Positions 23,634-34,541 of a stretch of 64,000 nt of DNA are shown here, piece after piece. Numbering within the stretch: position 1 is the first letter of the stretch; each line of letters opens with the position of its first letter. A program made the position numbers and the translations under genes. Source of the DNA: Furcasterigmium furcatum (Eukaryota; Ascomycota; Sordariomycetes; Glomerellales; Plectosphaerellaceae); assembly GCA_001599815.1 (NCBI GenBank), contig BCIA01000006.1:4714961-4778960 (forward strand), written 5' to 3'. The notes beneath the pieces were generated by a model. It saw only the letters and a program-made list of their open reading frames with translations. It had not been told where the DNA came from and did no database searches.

Positions 23634-24079
23634 GTCTTCCATTTTCATGTGCTCGGGTGCAAAATCACGGCTGATCACCCAGAGTTTACCATTGGATGCT
23701 TCGAGAAATAACAAACCGTTCAGGATGCATTAATCTCGGCCGGTTGGGGCACCCTTCAGGTGCCCGCAGCATCATGGTCTGTTGTCACCAGCATGTCTGT
23801 CCTAATTTTTTTTTTTTTTTTTTTAAGCTGAGAACCTGTCCTTTGCTTTTCATTAAGGATATTGAAGAATTATAAGTCTTACATAAGAATGTATGACAAT
23901 GACCAATCGCCGCCGACGAAACTGTGTCTTGCTTGCCCGGTGGAGCACAATCATGCAGGTCTTGAGAGTACAGAAATCTTACCAATGAGGAACATCATAA
24001 TGACATTGACTGGTCACTTGATCTAATCAGCTATGATATCGTCTAGATATGTTTCCCCTTGAAGTATCCATAATTAAGC

Positions 24080-24204
24080 AAGAGGCCATCTCGATTTCTT
24101 AAGCTTGAGAGAGAGGTCATCTCGATTTCTTAGAATCAGGAGGGAGGCCATGTCAATTTCTTGACATTGAAAGAGAGTTCATCTCGATTTTCTCAGGCTT
24201 GATT
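24080..24204 (-). repeat. 31-bp minisatellite, locus C (four exact-period units)
   Basis: On the minus strand, four units of AAATCGAGATGRCCTCT type. On the plus strand the word GAGGCCATCTCGATTTCTT or close variants starts at 24082, 24113, 24144 and 24175, a perfect 31-nt period. Confidence 0.85.
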
Positions 24205-24561
24205 TAACGCGTGTTGGCCGGCATGGCCGTTCCGAGGGCGACCATCTTTTCTGCGACCCTCCTGGGTTGATAGATACAATTGCAGTACGTAGAAGCTTGT
24301 TTAGAAGAATTATTATTATAGTAAGAAATTCAAGATGGTATGCACGTACTAGAAGATGTGCTCTTATGGTAGGCAGATTAGGAATGGGCTTGTAGTAGAG
24401 CGAGGGATAAACCCCAGCCCGTACCTATGACTTATGTACTGGTGGACGTGTGAGAACACTAAGACTTTCAAGGATAATATTGACGTCAGAGAACGCACAG
24501 CATCGTGAAAGACATGGAGTGACCATTCGACCTAACGAAAGGAATAGTAGAAGGCTTCCCC
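24205..24561. other. intergenic
   Basis: Spacer of about 360 nt at the 3' end of the transporter gene. No gene is seen. The segment at 24228-24268 resembles sequence at 50702-50740, beside minisatellite locus E. Confidence 0.5.
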
Positions 24562-26248
24562 TTACATCCTCCACCGGAACTGAGGGTGCTTCCAGTCCAA
24601 GTCCTCGACCTCATCGGGGCTCATGCCGGCCAGTTGCGCCTCGGCCTCCTGGCTCTTCGCATCCCTCTTCGAATTATCCCGTTTCATCCAGAACATGAGA
24701 AGGCTGGCGATAATCAACATGGACGTGGTCGTCGCCAGGTTAAGCCCGTTGCCGATGGGGAAGTGAGGCCCGTCGAAGGGCAGAAACGACCACGTCGATA
24801 CCAGGCCGCCGACGTTGCCCCACATGACATTCCATCCGATCGCCGACGAGCGAGCCGTGTCCGAGACGACGTTGGCGGAGATCTGGGCGTTGGGAAACAC
24901 GCCGTACGTGAAGACGGTAGACGCGATGAGGAACGTCGCCGCGTACCGCGCGGTCAGGTTGGTAGTGCCGAGGAAGATGGCATACCCGACCATGACCAAC
25001 GGAGCGGCCAGGATGATGAAGATCTGCCGGCGATCGGTGCGCCAGCTGATAAGGGGCAGGGCCAGGGTGAAGAATGATCCCACGACGTAAGGCGGCACCG
25101 TGAAGAGCTGCTGCTGGATCACGGCCACGTTGGGGTAGATGCTCCGCACGATGCTGGGCAGGAAGAAGGCCAGGCCCTGCACGGTGATGTTGCTGAAGAA
25201 GAAAATGACAGAGATACCGATTGTAACGGGGTTCGTGATGCCGCGGAGCAGCTTGCGCTTATCCATGCGGTCCAGCACCTTGGTCTGGCCAACACGCTCG
25301 GAGCGGACCCTGGTCTCTGCGAGGTCCTTCTGAGTCTCGGTCAGCCAGACGGCGGTGGACGGTCTGTCGGTGAGGGTGACGAGGCCTATGATGCCGAGAA
25401 CGACGGCTGTGGATATGGAATTAGCAGGATACCCTAATAGTACAGCAGGTAGGCTAGGGATCTTACTGATTATGCCCTCGATGAAGAAGATCATGCGCCA
25501 GTCTCGCAGACCGGCGACCTGGTCGAGGGTCAGGATGGCCGAGGCAAGCAGGCCGCCAAAGGCGCCGGCCAGGGGAGCGGTCACGATGTACAGGGCAAGC
25601 CTGAATGTAAGCTCGGCCCTCCTATACCAGCGAGACAGGTAGTACGCGATGCCGGGAAGCATGCCAGCCTCGAAGAGCCCCAGGAGAAACCGCACAGCCA
25701 TCATCTGCGGGACGGTTCTCACCCAAGCCGTCGCCAGAGAACAGACGCCGAAGAGAATGGTTGTGATGGGAAGAAACCAGCCGGGGCCCATATGCTTGCA
25801 CAGGATATTCGCGGGGATCTCGAAGACTATGTAAGAGATGTAGAACATGGTGAGAATGATGTTGTAGTCGTATCCGTGCATGTTGAGGTCCTGCTCGAGG
25901 CCGGCGATGCGGGCGTTGCCTGGGGTAATTGAGTGGTCAGAAAGGCGTGATAATCCTCTGGGAGGTGAGAAAGGATCCCTTACCGATATTGGCACGGTCA
26001 ATGAAGCAGAACATGTAGAGCAGGCAGATGGTTGGCATGATCATGAGGTCGATCTTGTTGCGGAGGCGGCGCTCAAAGGCGGCATCATGCTGTGCGCGAG
26101 CATTCTCGACCCTTCTGTCGGCGATTGTCGTTAGCAATGAGTTCACCGGCAAGGATGCATATGCGATGCAAGCATGAAGAGTTAGTACTCACACTTCGGT
26201 CGAATCAGCCTTGAGCTCCTCCGGAGCTCTGCCCGAATGGATCGACAT
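24562..26248 (-). CDS. MFS transporter, Dal5/ACS anion:cation symporter family (1)
   Basis: Four exons on the minus strand (26248-26193, 26114-25984, 25919-25467, 25406-24562) give 494 aa. The family (yeast Dal5, Tna1) imports carboxylic acids, vitamins and related anions through the plasma membrane. Features seen: start MSIHSGRAPEEL, FCFIDRANIGNARIAGLEQD at the first loop, FEIPANILCKHMGP, RFLLGLFEAGMLPGIAYYLS in TM4, WRMIFFIEGI, about 12 hydrophobic spans, and the C-terminal tail LDWKHPQFRWRM typical of this group. Introns restore IGNARI and EGIITVVLG. It is divergent from the alcohol dehydrogenase with a shared 716-bp promoter. The substrate is inferred only to be an organic anion. Confidence 0.88.
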
Positions 26249-26964
26249 GGTGAATGTCAGAGTCGTCCGTCCGTGAAAAGTGCGACAAAGACAGATAGGG
26301 GAAAACGAGAGAGAGTATGTAAGTATGTATCCCAGGCGACATGATCTGGAAGCTCTCTGACGATCACAGGCTTTTATGCATGGCTGGCTACGAAAGGAGA
26401 GAACTGAACTGAAAACAGGCATGACTTGCAACTGGGGGCAACCCCACGGGGCTCAGCGGGCTGGTGGAAGCAAGCATCCACCTTCGGAACGATGTGCTAC
26501 TGGCCGAGACTAGGTAGCAAGGGGTAACTAGGGTCAAACCAGTTGGTCGGGATCGATCTCGGGTCCGCGTCCGAAATGACCAAGCCAATCTGGGCGGCGA
26601 TGTCCACAAGTGGCAGAGGCGCATACCTGTAGAGCCCCTTGTTGAATGCTATCTCCGCGGTGTGGTGGATGACGATAGATGGCCGGAAGAGGAGAGGTCC
26701 ACGTGGGAGAGTCCCGGGTGGGTGTGCAGGTTGATGCAGCAGCATCAAGTGTAAACGGAACTCCCCCGCAATGCCCGGAGAATCCATGTACTAAGTAGTA
26801 AGTACTAAGCCAAGAGTCCAGGGCAACTGTCAGTGTCCGCTCTGCTCGCATATTTCTTCCCTTCCCGGATCCTAATGGAACTCTTTTATATGTGTTTTCC
26901 ATGGAAATAGACCCACGATTTCCCCCAGAACCTCGCATCAACACGTTTGTCCCAATCCTTCACC
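26249..26964. other. divergent promoter, MFS transporter 1/alcohol dehydrogenase
   Basis: No gene is seen. It contains one TCGG-N8-CCGA palindrome (26559) and a half-site TTCGGA at 26480. Confidence 0.6.
26559..26574. promoter_or_regulatory. TCGG-N8-CCGA palindrome 3
   Basis: Reads TCGGGTCCGCGTCCGA. It lies 311 bp from the transporter start and 391 bp from the dehydrogenase start, so it could serve both genes. Confidence 0.55.
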
Positions 26965-28032
26965 ATGGGCTCTCTTGCATCCAGCAACCCGCCCCCTGAG
27001 TTCAGCCTGGCAGCAGTCCAGCGGGCCGACTCGAAGACCATCTCCATCGAATACAGGCCTACGCCTGTCCCGAAACGCTCCCAGGTCCTCGTACGCCTCA
27101 ATGCGAGCGGCGTCTGCGCGACAGACCTCCACCTCGCCCGCCGCACCATCCCCTTCCTCACTCCCTCCGTCGCCATCGGCGGCCACGAAGGCGTCGGCAC
27201 CATCGCAGCCCTGGGCCCCGACGTCAACGCCTCAGCCTGGAAACTCGACGACCGCGTCGCCGTCCGCTGGCTCAACAGCGTCTGCCAGGCCTGCGAGGTC
27301 TGCACCACCGGCTTCGAGAACCTGTGCCCCTCCCGACAGATCACCGGAAAGGACGTCGAGGGGTGTTTTGGCGAGTACGCCCTCGCGGAGAGCAGATACA
27401 TGGTCCGCCTGCCTGACGATGTGGACTTCATCGAGGCCGCGCCGATCCTGTGCGCCGGCGTCACGGTCTACAAGGCCCTGAAGGTGGCTTCTCTGGCGGA
27501 GGGATCGTGGGTTGCCATCTCAGGGGCCGGGGGTGGGCTGGGGCACCTGGGGATTCAGTACGCCAAGGCCATGGGGCTGCGGGTGCTGGCCTTGGATGCC
27601 GGGAAGAGGGAGTTTTGCCTGGATCTCGGGGCTGACGCATACGTAGACGTTCTCAGCAAGGACGTCGACGTGGTCACCCAGGCTATCAAGGTAACTGGAG
27701 GAGGCGCCCACGGGGCCTTGGTGTGTGCTTCCGTGGGACAAGCGTACGTGGATGCCGTGAAGTATCTGAGGCGGGCGGGAACACTCGTCTGCGTGGGAAT
27801 TCCCGAGTCGAAGACGCAGATTCCCGTGTCTCCGGAGGATTTCGTGGGGAGGGGCATACGAGTTGTTGGCACTTCCACGGGCAGTCTGCAGGATACGGAC
27901 GAGGCGCTCAGGTATGTGGCGAGGGGGCAGGTCAAGACCGAGGTCCTGTTGAGGAGACTGGATCAGGTAGGGGAAGTGTTGGACGAGATCGAGGGAGGAA
28001 AGCTCCGTGGCAAAGCTGTCATCAGTATCTGA
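26965..28032 (+). CDS. zinc-dependent alcohol dehydrogenase (MDR family)
   Basis: Single exon, 355 aa, start MGSLASSNPPPEFSLAAVQR. It oxidises an alcohol or reduces an aldehyde with NAD(P). Visible: catalytic zinc ligand Cys51 in SGVCATDLHLA, GGHEGVG with His74, the four structural-zinc cysteines in CQACEVC (107, 110, 113) and C121, the third catalytic cysteine in PILCAGVTVYKAL, and the Rossmann fold GAGGGLGHLGIQYAKAMG. Overall length and the tetrameric yeast-Adh-like arrangement fit the fungal Adh1/Adh3 group. Beside the A-T-R enzyme, a plausible role is to interconvert its aldehyde product and an alcohol, but this is inference. The gene appears intact. Confidence 0.92.
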   Translation: MGSLASSNPPPEFSLAAVQRADSKTISIEYRPTPVPKRSQVLVRLNASGVCATDLHLARRTIPFLTPSVAIGGHEGVGTIAALGPDVNASAWKLDDRVAVRWLNSVCQACEVCTTGFENLCPSRQITGKDVEGCFGEYALAESRYMVRLPDDVDFIEAAPILCAGVTVYKALKVASLAEGSWVAISGAGGGLGHLGIQYAKAMGLRVLALDAGKREFCLDLGADAYVDVLSKDVDVVTQAIKVTGGGAHGALVCASVGQAYVDAVKYLRRAGTLVCVGIPESKTQIPVSPEDFVGRGIRVVGTSTGSLQDTDEALRYVARGQVKTEVLLRRLDQVGEVLDEIEGGKLRGKAVISI

Positions 28033-28170
28033 CATCCAAGACTCTGTATAAAGGAAATATTTTCTGAAGTAAAGCTTCAATTTCATCTTCTTTCCACCCA
28101 AGTGCCTCACTCCATCAGTCACCATTTCAGCTATCACGATTCAACTTATTGTCAACAGGATGTTCAGCTT

Positions 28171-29097
28171 CTATTCATCCAATGCGGCTCCAACGGCATC
28201 CACGAAACCAGTAAAGTTGTCAACATAGCAGACATGCCCGGCCGACGGCACGACTCGCAACACAATCTTGGCCTCTGTCCGGCCTGCCTCGATGAACCCA
28301 TTCTGGATGACGGCTCTCAACGCCTCCATGGTTTGCGGTAGATTCATATCTTTCTCGCCAACAACGAGACTCAAGCTCTCCACAGCACGGCCCATGTTAG
28401 GGGCCACTTCATTCAGGTTGAACGAGCTGTGCGTCAGCGCATGGATGCACGTCCTGAAGCCATCAACCTGGGTTGCCATCATGGCCGCCCGCATCTCCTT
28501 GGCCTCCAGCGGATTCCCCTCTCTCCATTCTGCCGAGAACCACCGCGACATGGTTCCGTCTACAGCCTCATCCATGCTGCCTTTTTCGCGAGCTGCCTCG
28601 GCCCGGGGGGTGAACGGGTCGGGGACACCTGCGACAGCCGGCGCAGATGTTGGACAGTCGCTGACGATGAGCTTCTTGATGAGGCCTGGCCGTGCGGCGG
28701 CGACGTACATGCCGGTCGCCGCACCCATTGAGACGCCGATCCATACGGCCAGGCGTGTAATCCCGAGATGACGGAGCAGCTCGATGGCGTCCTCGGCGAG
28801 ACTGGAAAAGGTCGTGGCTGTGATGTCTTTCGGGGCGGAGCTCTGGCCATGTCCGGGCTGGTCATACTGGAGAACGCTGTAGCCGGAGGCATGGAGCTTA
28901 TTGACAACCTGGCTCCATGTTCTCATGGGCGCGCAAAGGGAGTTTGCGAGAAGGACGACCGGTCGATCCTGGGGCCCTGCGCCTCCAAGTGCGGGCGAGG
29001 CAGAAGAGGAGGTGGTTCCATGAGTGATCTTGTAAGCCAGCACCCTGTTGTCGGGCAATGTCATGAAGAAAGGGTCCGGGCCCTGACGAGTCGACAT
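28171..29097 (-). CDS. alpha/beta hydrolase, 3-oxoadipate enol-lactonase-like
   Basis: Single exon, 308 aa, start MSTRQGPDPFFMTLPDNRV at 29097. An alternative TTG start upstream was ignored. The catalytic triad is visible: nucleophile Ser123 in GVSMG, an acid near residue 258 (VGEKDMNLP) and His near 287 (PSAGHVCYVDNF). The oxyanion-side motif reads LLANSLCAPMRTW, and QYDQPGHGQSSAP is like PcaD and related C-C or ester hydrolases. Known members open enol-lactones or esters in aromatic breakdown. It is convergent with the dehydrogenase and divergent from the ThDP enzyme, with a shared promoter carrying a CGG-N7-CCG palindrome. The exact substrate is unknown. Confidence 0.83.
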   Translation of the reverse strand: MSTRQGPDPFFMTLPDNRVLAYKITHGTTSSSASPALGGAGPQDRPVVLLANSLCAPMRTWSQVVNKLHASGYSVLQYDQPGHGQSSAPKDITATTFSSLAEDAIELLRHLGITRLAVWIGVSMGAATGMYVAAARPGLIKKLIVSDCPTSAPAVAGVPDPFTPRAEAAREKGSMDEAVDGTMSRWFSAEWREGNPLEAKEMRAAMMATQVDGFRTCIHALTHSSFNLNEVAPNMGRAVESLSLVVGEKDMNLPQTMEALRAVIQNGFIEAGRTEAKIVLRVVPSAGHVCYVDNFTGFVDAVGAALDE

Positions 29098-29610
29098 GTT
29101 GGGGACTTTGCTGCGAACAACTTCGGTAGTGGTGAGATTCGACAAGAAGATCCGCTCAGGTTTTGCTTAGAGCTCTACCGGTACAAACAAATTCCAGGTG
29201 TAATTCCAGTCCTGTGAATGCGACTTTTATCCGATTTGATGTATTATCTGGAAGTATTCTCTAAATAGGTACGCAGCGGTGCAACCGAATGAGACATCCA
29301 GGGGAGGGTGGTGTCGTCGGGTATATCGGAATGCATCCGACGCCGCCGGAGCCCCTGAATCGCAACCACGGAGTGAGTGGGAGACCGAGCCGAGCCTGGC
29401 CGCTGTCTCCAAAAACTCCACTTGGTGATTTTATTCACATTGAGAGATCAAGCATGCTGAATATTACGTCCGTCCGTCCGCCCGCTGGAAGCTCAGGGCT
29501 TCAGACGAGCGGAGAAGTGCCAAACCGAACCTCACTCACTATCATCAAACTCTCCTCAGCCATCCAAGGTCGTCCAAGTCGGGGCTCATAGATCATATCT
29601 CATCACGAAT
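29098..29610. other. divergent promoter, hydrolase/ThDP enzyme
   Basis: About 510 nt with no gene; it holds a CGG-N7-CCG palindrome at 29326. Confidence 0.6.
29326..29340. promoter_or_regulatory. TCGG-N7-CCGA palindrome
   Basis: Reads TCGGAATGCATCCGA, one base shorter in spacing than the other cluster palindromes. It is 229 bp from the hydrolase start and about 271 bp from the ThDP-enzyme start. Confidence 0.5.
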
Positions 29611-31434
29611 ATGGAAGGCAATACAAGCGTCGACAGCACTGCCGTGTCATCCACGGCGGCTGCGGTGATACTATCAGCCCTCGAACGAGGGGGCGTCTCT
29701 CACATATTCGTCAACCTGGGCTCTGACCACCCGGCATTCCTCGCGGCCTTTGCTGCTGAGAACCACCCAAGCCTCAAGATCGTAACATGCCCCAACGAGA
29801 TGAACGCCCTCTCGGCCGCCTCCGGCTTCGCTCAAATCTCCAACAAGCCCGCCGCGGTCCTCGTCCACGTGGACTGCGGCACTCTGGGTCTCGCGGGCGC
29901 CATTCACAACGTCAGCAAGGGTCGCATTCCCGTCATGATCTTTGCGGGGACGGTTCCCATCACGCAGAATCAGGAGCTTCGCGGCTCGCGAAATGAACAC
30001 ATTCACTGGATCCAGGACGTGCCGGATCAGAGAGCCATCGTCCGGCAGTACATGCGGTACGACCACGAGATCCGGTCGCCGTTGAATGCAGCACAAATCG
30101 TCTCTCGGGCCCTTCAGATTGCTACTTCCTCGCCCAAGGGGCCGGTGTATCTCATGGCTTCTCGGGAGGTTCTGGAAGAGGATGTCCCGTCTTCGACTTT
30201 GTTCAAGCGTCGGATGCCTCAGGGACAGCCCCTGGAGCCTCTCGGCCTGAGCCCTGCGGCGGTTTCTGATCTGAGTAGTATCATCATCGGATCCAAGGCC
30301 CCGTTGATCGTGACCAGCTATTGCGGAAAGACGGTCGACGGGTTCCTGGCCCTGAAAGACCTCGCGGAGCTCTGTCAGATCGCGGTACACGAGAACGCAC
30401 CGGTCGTCAACAATTTCCCGACTACCTCGCACCTTCACCAGGGGCACCAGTGGAATGGAGGCGGGCAGCTGCAGGCCCTTGCTGAAGCAGATGTGGTCAT
30501 CGTCGTCGACTCGGATGTGCCCTGGATCACGACCGAGTCCAGACCATCCGAGTCTGCTCGCATCTTCCATCTCGACGTGGATCCGCTCAAAGAGGAAATG
30601 ACTCTCTGGGATATCCCGTGCGAGAAGCGCTGGAAGTGCGACTCGTTCCTGGCACTGAGGCAGATTGCGGATGCTGTGCGAGCACACCCGGATCTCAACT
30701 CCGCCGAGGCCACTCAACGACTGGCGCATCGCCGAGAGACTCTACAGCAACGTTTCGAGGCCCGCCAGGCCCGGCTTCTACAGGCTGAGCAGGCCCCTTT
30801 GCCGGACAGCAGCCAAGTCACTGTCCCCTTTGTGGTCTCCCGTCTGCGCGAAGCAGTCCGCGGAGCCAATCTCAAGATGGTCGGCCTCAACGAGTCAACC
30901 ACCAATCTCGGCAACGTGGCAGATCATCTCGGACACGAAAAGCCACTTTCCTTGCTCGGAAGCGGCGGCGGATCTCTCGGCTGGTATTCCGGCGCCGCCG
31001 TGGGCGCATCACTTGCCCTTCAAGCCGAGAAGCCGTCGTCGAACAAGGATGACCATCTCCTCGTGGCGTTCACCGGCGACGGGACCTGGCTCTTTGGCGT
31101 CCCCGCCAGCGCATACTGGATGGCCATGAAGTACGATACGCCGTATGTGACGATCGTCTGGAACAACGGCGGGTGGTCGAGCCCGCAGAACGCATGTTTC
31201 CGACTCAATCCGGACCTCGCGTCCCAGGCGAGGGAGCAGAGCCTCAGCGAGCGTCTCAATGTGGCGATCGACCCGTCCCCGGCCTTCGGAAAGATTGCCG
31301 AGGCGGCGGGCAATGCGTGGTGGGCTGTCGTTGATCATCCGGAGAAGACGGATGCTGCCATCTCGGAAGCCATCCGCGTTGTCCGCGAGGAGCGGAGGTC
31401 GGCCGTGATCGAGGTCCGGCTCAAGAGAATCTAG
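29611..31434 (+). CDS. ThDP-dependent decarboxylase/synthase (benzoylformate decarboxylase or acetolactate synthase type)
   Basis: Single exon, 607 aa, start MEGNTSVDSTAVSSTAAAV. The three-domain ThDP fold is clear: the N-terminal Pyr domain with catalytic Glu63 in CPNEMNALSAASGFAQ, a central domain, and the C-terminal PP domain with the ThDP/Mg motif GDGTW...NN (about residues 489-518). Family members decarboxylate 2-oxo acids or join two of them; benzoylformate decarboxylase turns an aryl 2-oxo acid into an aldehyde. LGSDHPAF near residue 36 and NNGGWSSPQNA near 517 resemble the fungal acetolactate-synthase-like clade rather than true Ilv2. No mitochondrial presequence is obvious, so a biosynthetic branched-chain role is unlikely. 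The gene appears intact. Confidence 0.85.
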   Translation: MEGNTSVDSTAVSSTAAAVILSALERGGVSHIFVNLGSDHPAFLAAFAAENHPSLKIVTCPNEMNALSAASGFAQISNKPAAVLVHVDCGTLGLAGAIHNVSKGRIPVMIFAGTVPITQNQELRGSRNEHIHWIQDVPDQRAIVRQYMRYDHEIRSPLNAAQIVSRALQIATSSPKGPVYLMASREVLEEDVPSSTLFKRRMPQGQPLEPLGLSPAAVSDLSSIIIGSKAPLIVTSYCGKTVDGFLALKDLAELCQIAVHENAPVVNNFPTTSHLHQGHQWNGGGQLQALAEADVVIVVDSDVPWITTESRPSESARIFHLDVDPLKEEMTLWDIPCEKRWKCDSFLALRQIADAVRAHPDLNSAEATQRLAHRRETLQQRFEARQARLLQAEQAPLPDSSQVTVPFVVSRLREAVRGANLKMVGLNESTTNLGNVADHLGHEKPLSLLGSGGGSLGWYSGAAVGASLALQAEKPSSNKDDHLLVAFTGDGTWLFGVPASAYWMAMKYDTPYVTIVWNNGGWSSPQNACFRLNPDLASQAREQSLSERLNVAIDPSPAFGKIAEAAGNAWWAVVDHPEKTDAAISEAIRVVREERRSAVIEVRLKRI

Positions 31435-32277
31435 TCCAGTTTGGATACGAAATAAGAGTTACTCAATTCTGTTGCACTTGCACATAATTTTGACAGGCCT
31501 CGTTCTGTCTTCGAGTCGTATCCGAGTCTGGCGATCCTACTTAACTGCCTCAGATGTCATCTGTTGCTACCTACTAAGAGAGAAATACCCCGATCGCATG
31601 CAAGTAGTCCCCGTTAATTTCATCGTGTCCTCTGTAGTATGATAAAAACTGCATTCGGCGTAATTCATGTACTCTCCGTTGTTCTCAACTGTTAAACTGA
31701 GTGACCTCGTCTCTCGGAGACACATCCGAGGATCCGAGGTGCCCTCTTCGCAAGAAGATCCCGGATTGTCCTCACCAGTGTCACCGACATATCTCCGATC
31801 ATGGGTTGATGATGCCCGAGTGGTGCACAGAATACGCGATTCCTTTTCAGGTTACGGGAGGGCTTGGTTCACCTTAGGATGGCCTATCTATGAAGTCCCG
31901 ATGGCCGCCCCAGATCCGGGGCCCCGCGAATTCTCAGCGGGGAGACGTGGAGTTCCTCCGAATGGTGGGTATCTATCAAGAGAAGCCAAGCTGAGAAGAC
32001 CAACTTCGAGTCACGGAGAGCTGGGGTAGACCCCTTCCTAGCGTCTTGGGCTTTGCCTCTGCCCCCTCACTGTCGTTCCAAGTCCTGGATGTTGGCCTTA
32101 GTCTTGAAAACACATAAAGACTACCGGATGTTCCCAGTCAAACAGCCAACCGTCTTCCTGTCGATCCCTCAAGCCTCAGATCCCTTCAAGTAGGTTGTCA
32201 GTACTCTTCTGTCAACTTTATCGGCAAGCTCTCTCTAGGCAGACTCAAGCACAGCCTGTATCCAGTCCGGCCTCAAC
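31435..32277. other. promoter region of MFS transporter 2
   Basis: About 840 nt without a supported gene. It carries a TCGG-N8-CCGA palindrome at 31714 and adjoining CCGAGG repeats. Confidence 0.6.
31714..31729. promoter_or_regulatory. TCGG-N8-CCGA palindrome 4
   Basis: Reads TCGGAGACACATCCGA, followed at once by GGATCCGAGG, a further half-site. It lies 549 bp before the second transporter start. Confidence 0.6.
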
Positions 32278-33864
32278 ATGTCGGCTACGAAGCAAGAGAA
32301 CCCAAGCCCACCAGCGGGCACCCCTCCAAGGCAGTCTCTTGACCTGGACGCCGAGAAGCAGAACGTCATCCACAACGAGTCTCTCGACGATGCCCCGGCT
32401 CCCGAGGAAGACCACATCGAGGCCAAGAGAGTCCTCCGCAAGATCGACTGGAGGCTCGTCCCGCTGCTCAACTTCCTCTACTTCCTCACCTTCCTCGACA
32501 GGGTCAACATTGGCAACGCCCGCCTCTGGAACCTCGAGCGTGACCTCGGCATGGTCGGAACCGACTACAACATCGCCATCCTCGTCTTCTACGTCCCCGT
32601 CATCTTGTTCGAGATCCCCTCGAATATGATGCTGTCCCGCATACAGCCACGGTACTGGATCTCCGGCCTCGTCTTCGGCTTCGGCATGACCGTCACAATG
32701 GCCGGGTTCTGCCACAACTTCGCCTCCCTCATCGCCACAAGGGTGCTTGTCGGCGCCTTCGAGGCCGGCATGCTCCCGGGCTGTCTTTACATGCTCTCCT
32801 GCTGGTATAAGCGCCACGAGCTCCTGACCCGAGTCGCCATCTTCATGCTTGCCACCGATATCGCAGGCGCCCTGTCCGGGCTCCTGGGTGCCGGTATCGG
32901 CTCGCTGGACGGCACAGGTGGATACTCGGGCTGGTCCTGGATCTTCTTCATCGAGGGCGGCTTCACGGTCCTGGGCTCCGTGATATCGTTCTTCTTCCTC
33001 CCGCCCTTCCCCGAGGACTCGACGTTCCTGGAGCCGGCGGAGAAGGAGTGGCTCCTGCGCAGGCTCCGAGAGGACACCAAGGGCGGACCCCTGGACAAGA
33101 AGATGGGCATGAAGGCATCGCTTCGGGCCCTGCTGGACTGGAAGGTCTGGGCAGCGGCGGCTCTCTACCTCGGCGTCTGCGTCACCGGGTATGCCATTGC
33201 CGTGTTCCAGCCGACTATTCTCTCGACGTTCGGCTGGGATGGCGTCAAGGGCAACCTGCTCACGGCGCCGGTCCGAGTCGCGGCCGGTATCGCGTCCGTG
33301 GTGATCGGCATCTGGAGCGACAGGGTCAAGCGCCGTGGGACGTTCTGCATCTCGGGATTTTCCATCTCGATCGTGGGCAGCATTATCGTCATGTCGATTC
33401 CGCAGCACGGCATCCGGTATTTCGGCCTGTACGTGGCGGCTGTTGGGATCTACATGTGCCAGCCGCTGGTTCTGGCCTGGGGGTGAGTCCATCTATCCAT
33501 TGCCTATATACACCCTCTACTCCAATCCTTGACTGACTCTTCATGCTCTTACAGTACAAACCAAGTCGTTGGTAGAGCTAAACGCGGCATCGTCAGCGCC
33601 GTGGCCGTCGCAACGGGGCAGTTTGGGGGCATCATCACGGCCATGGCGTTCCCAAAGTCAGACGGGCCCATGTATGTCATGGGAATGTCGACGTGCATCG
33701 CCTTCGCCGCCGTCGGTATCATTTCCGCCACGACGCTGTGGACATATGGCTCATGGGAGAACAAGCAGCGTGAGGCCGGCAAGAGGGATCATCTCAGGGC
33801 TCTTCCGGAAGAGGAGCAGCAGCTCTTGGGCGAGAAGCATCCCGACTTTAGGTTCACTCCTTAA
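32278..33864 (+). CDS. MFS transporter, Dal5/ACS family (2)
   Basis: Two exons (32278-33482, 33555-33864; 72-nt intron) give 504 aa. It belongs to the same family as the transporter at 24562 but is clearly a separate sequence. Seen: a Pro/Glu-rich cytosolic N-terminus of about 55 residues, then KIDWRLVPLLNFLYFLTFLD, RVNIGNARLWNLERDLGM, FEIPSNMMLSRIQPRYW, RVLVGAFEAGMLPGCLYMLS, WSWIFFIEGGF, and the tail LLGEKHPDFRFTP. The intron restores LAWGTNQVVGRAKRG, a conserved TM11-12 block. Its place between the ThDP enzyme and a Zn2Cys6 regulator supports a role in import of the pathway substrate. Transport specificity is unknown. Confidence 0.9.
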
Positions 33865-34541
33865 GTAGCGATATGGCCAAGCGTGTAGCTGTCCAATCGC
33901 CAGGGCATACGAGCCTAAGACCAAGGCACCGATTGCTCAGTACTAGCATGGAAGACAATAAACACTCCTAGTATTTCGCAGGCTGAAGGCCCTTATTGTA
34001 TGAAATGGGTGAATATCCATCCAGCTGGACTTGGCTGGATGTTGAAATCTGGTCAATAAAATCAACTACTAGGTACGGCCAGTAATCAGGAGCCAGCCAG
34101 TGAACTAATCAGAACTCTTCAGGGACGAGGTCAGTTTATATACTGGTCAAGTCGGCTTTTTCACGATACCCTTATGACGGTCTTAGTACACTGGTGCCGG
34201 GGATTAGGGGACTCACGTTCCAACCCCACGACTTCCTACAGTACCTAGGCAGGTAGCACTTAGGTACGGGCTATGGGCCTTTAGCGAGTTGTACTCAATT
34301 AGCGATAGCTTTGTAGCGGACCGGAGGCTAACCAACTCAGCACGGGCTGCTAATAAGTCCCTTAGTGCAGGTACTTTTGAATGGAGGTGCCCTTATTCTC
34401 CATCCCTTCCACTTTCTCCTCCTTCCATTCCCCGCATCAATCAGTCTGCAATGTGGTCCGAGGCAGCGAACCTCCACCATCTACTTATCCCACTGGACGT
34501 CCCGGAGAGGCCGGCGTTGATGCCACAATATTTCAACGACA
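33865..34541. other. intergenic, regulator 1 promoter
   Basis: No gene is seen. A short upstream open frame (34451-34594) overlaps the regulator start in another frame. No CGG-N8-CCG palindrome was found here. Confidence 0.5.

Larger units (their letters stand above)
23235..24081. other. promoter region of the NRPS-like gene
   Basis: No gene is supported. It contains two CGG-N8-CCG palindromes (listed separately), several more CGG/CCG half-sites at 23520-23600, and a T-tract at 23806-23824. Confidence 0.55.

Noticed and set aside
23806..23824. T-tract as a possible retroposon poly-A tail
   Set aside because: No target duplication or element body is seen next to it; treated as simple sequence.
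32245..33492. Minus-strand open frame (415 codons) opposite transporter 2
   Set aside because: Low-complexity Asp/Glu/His/Arg translation, fully inside a clear MFS gene.
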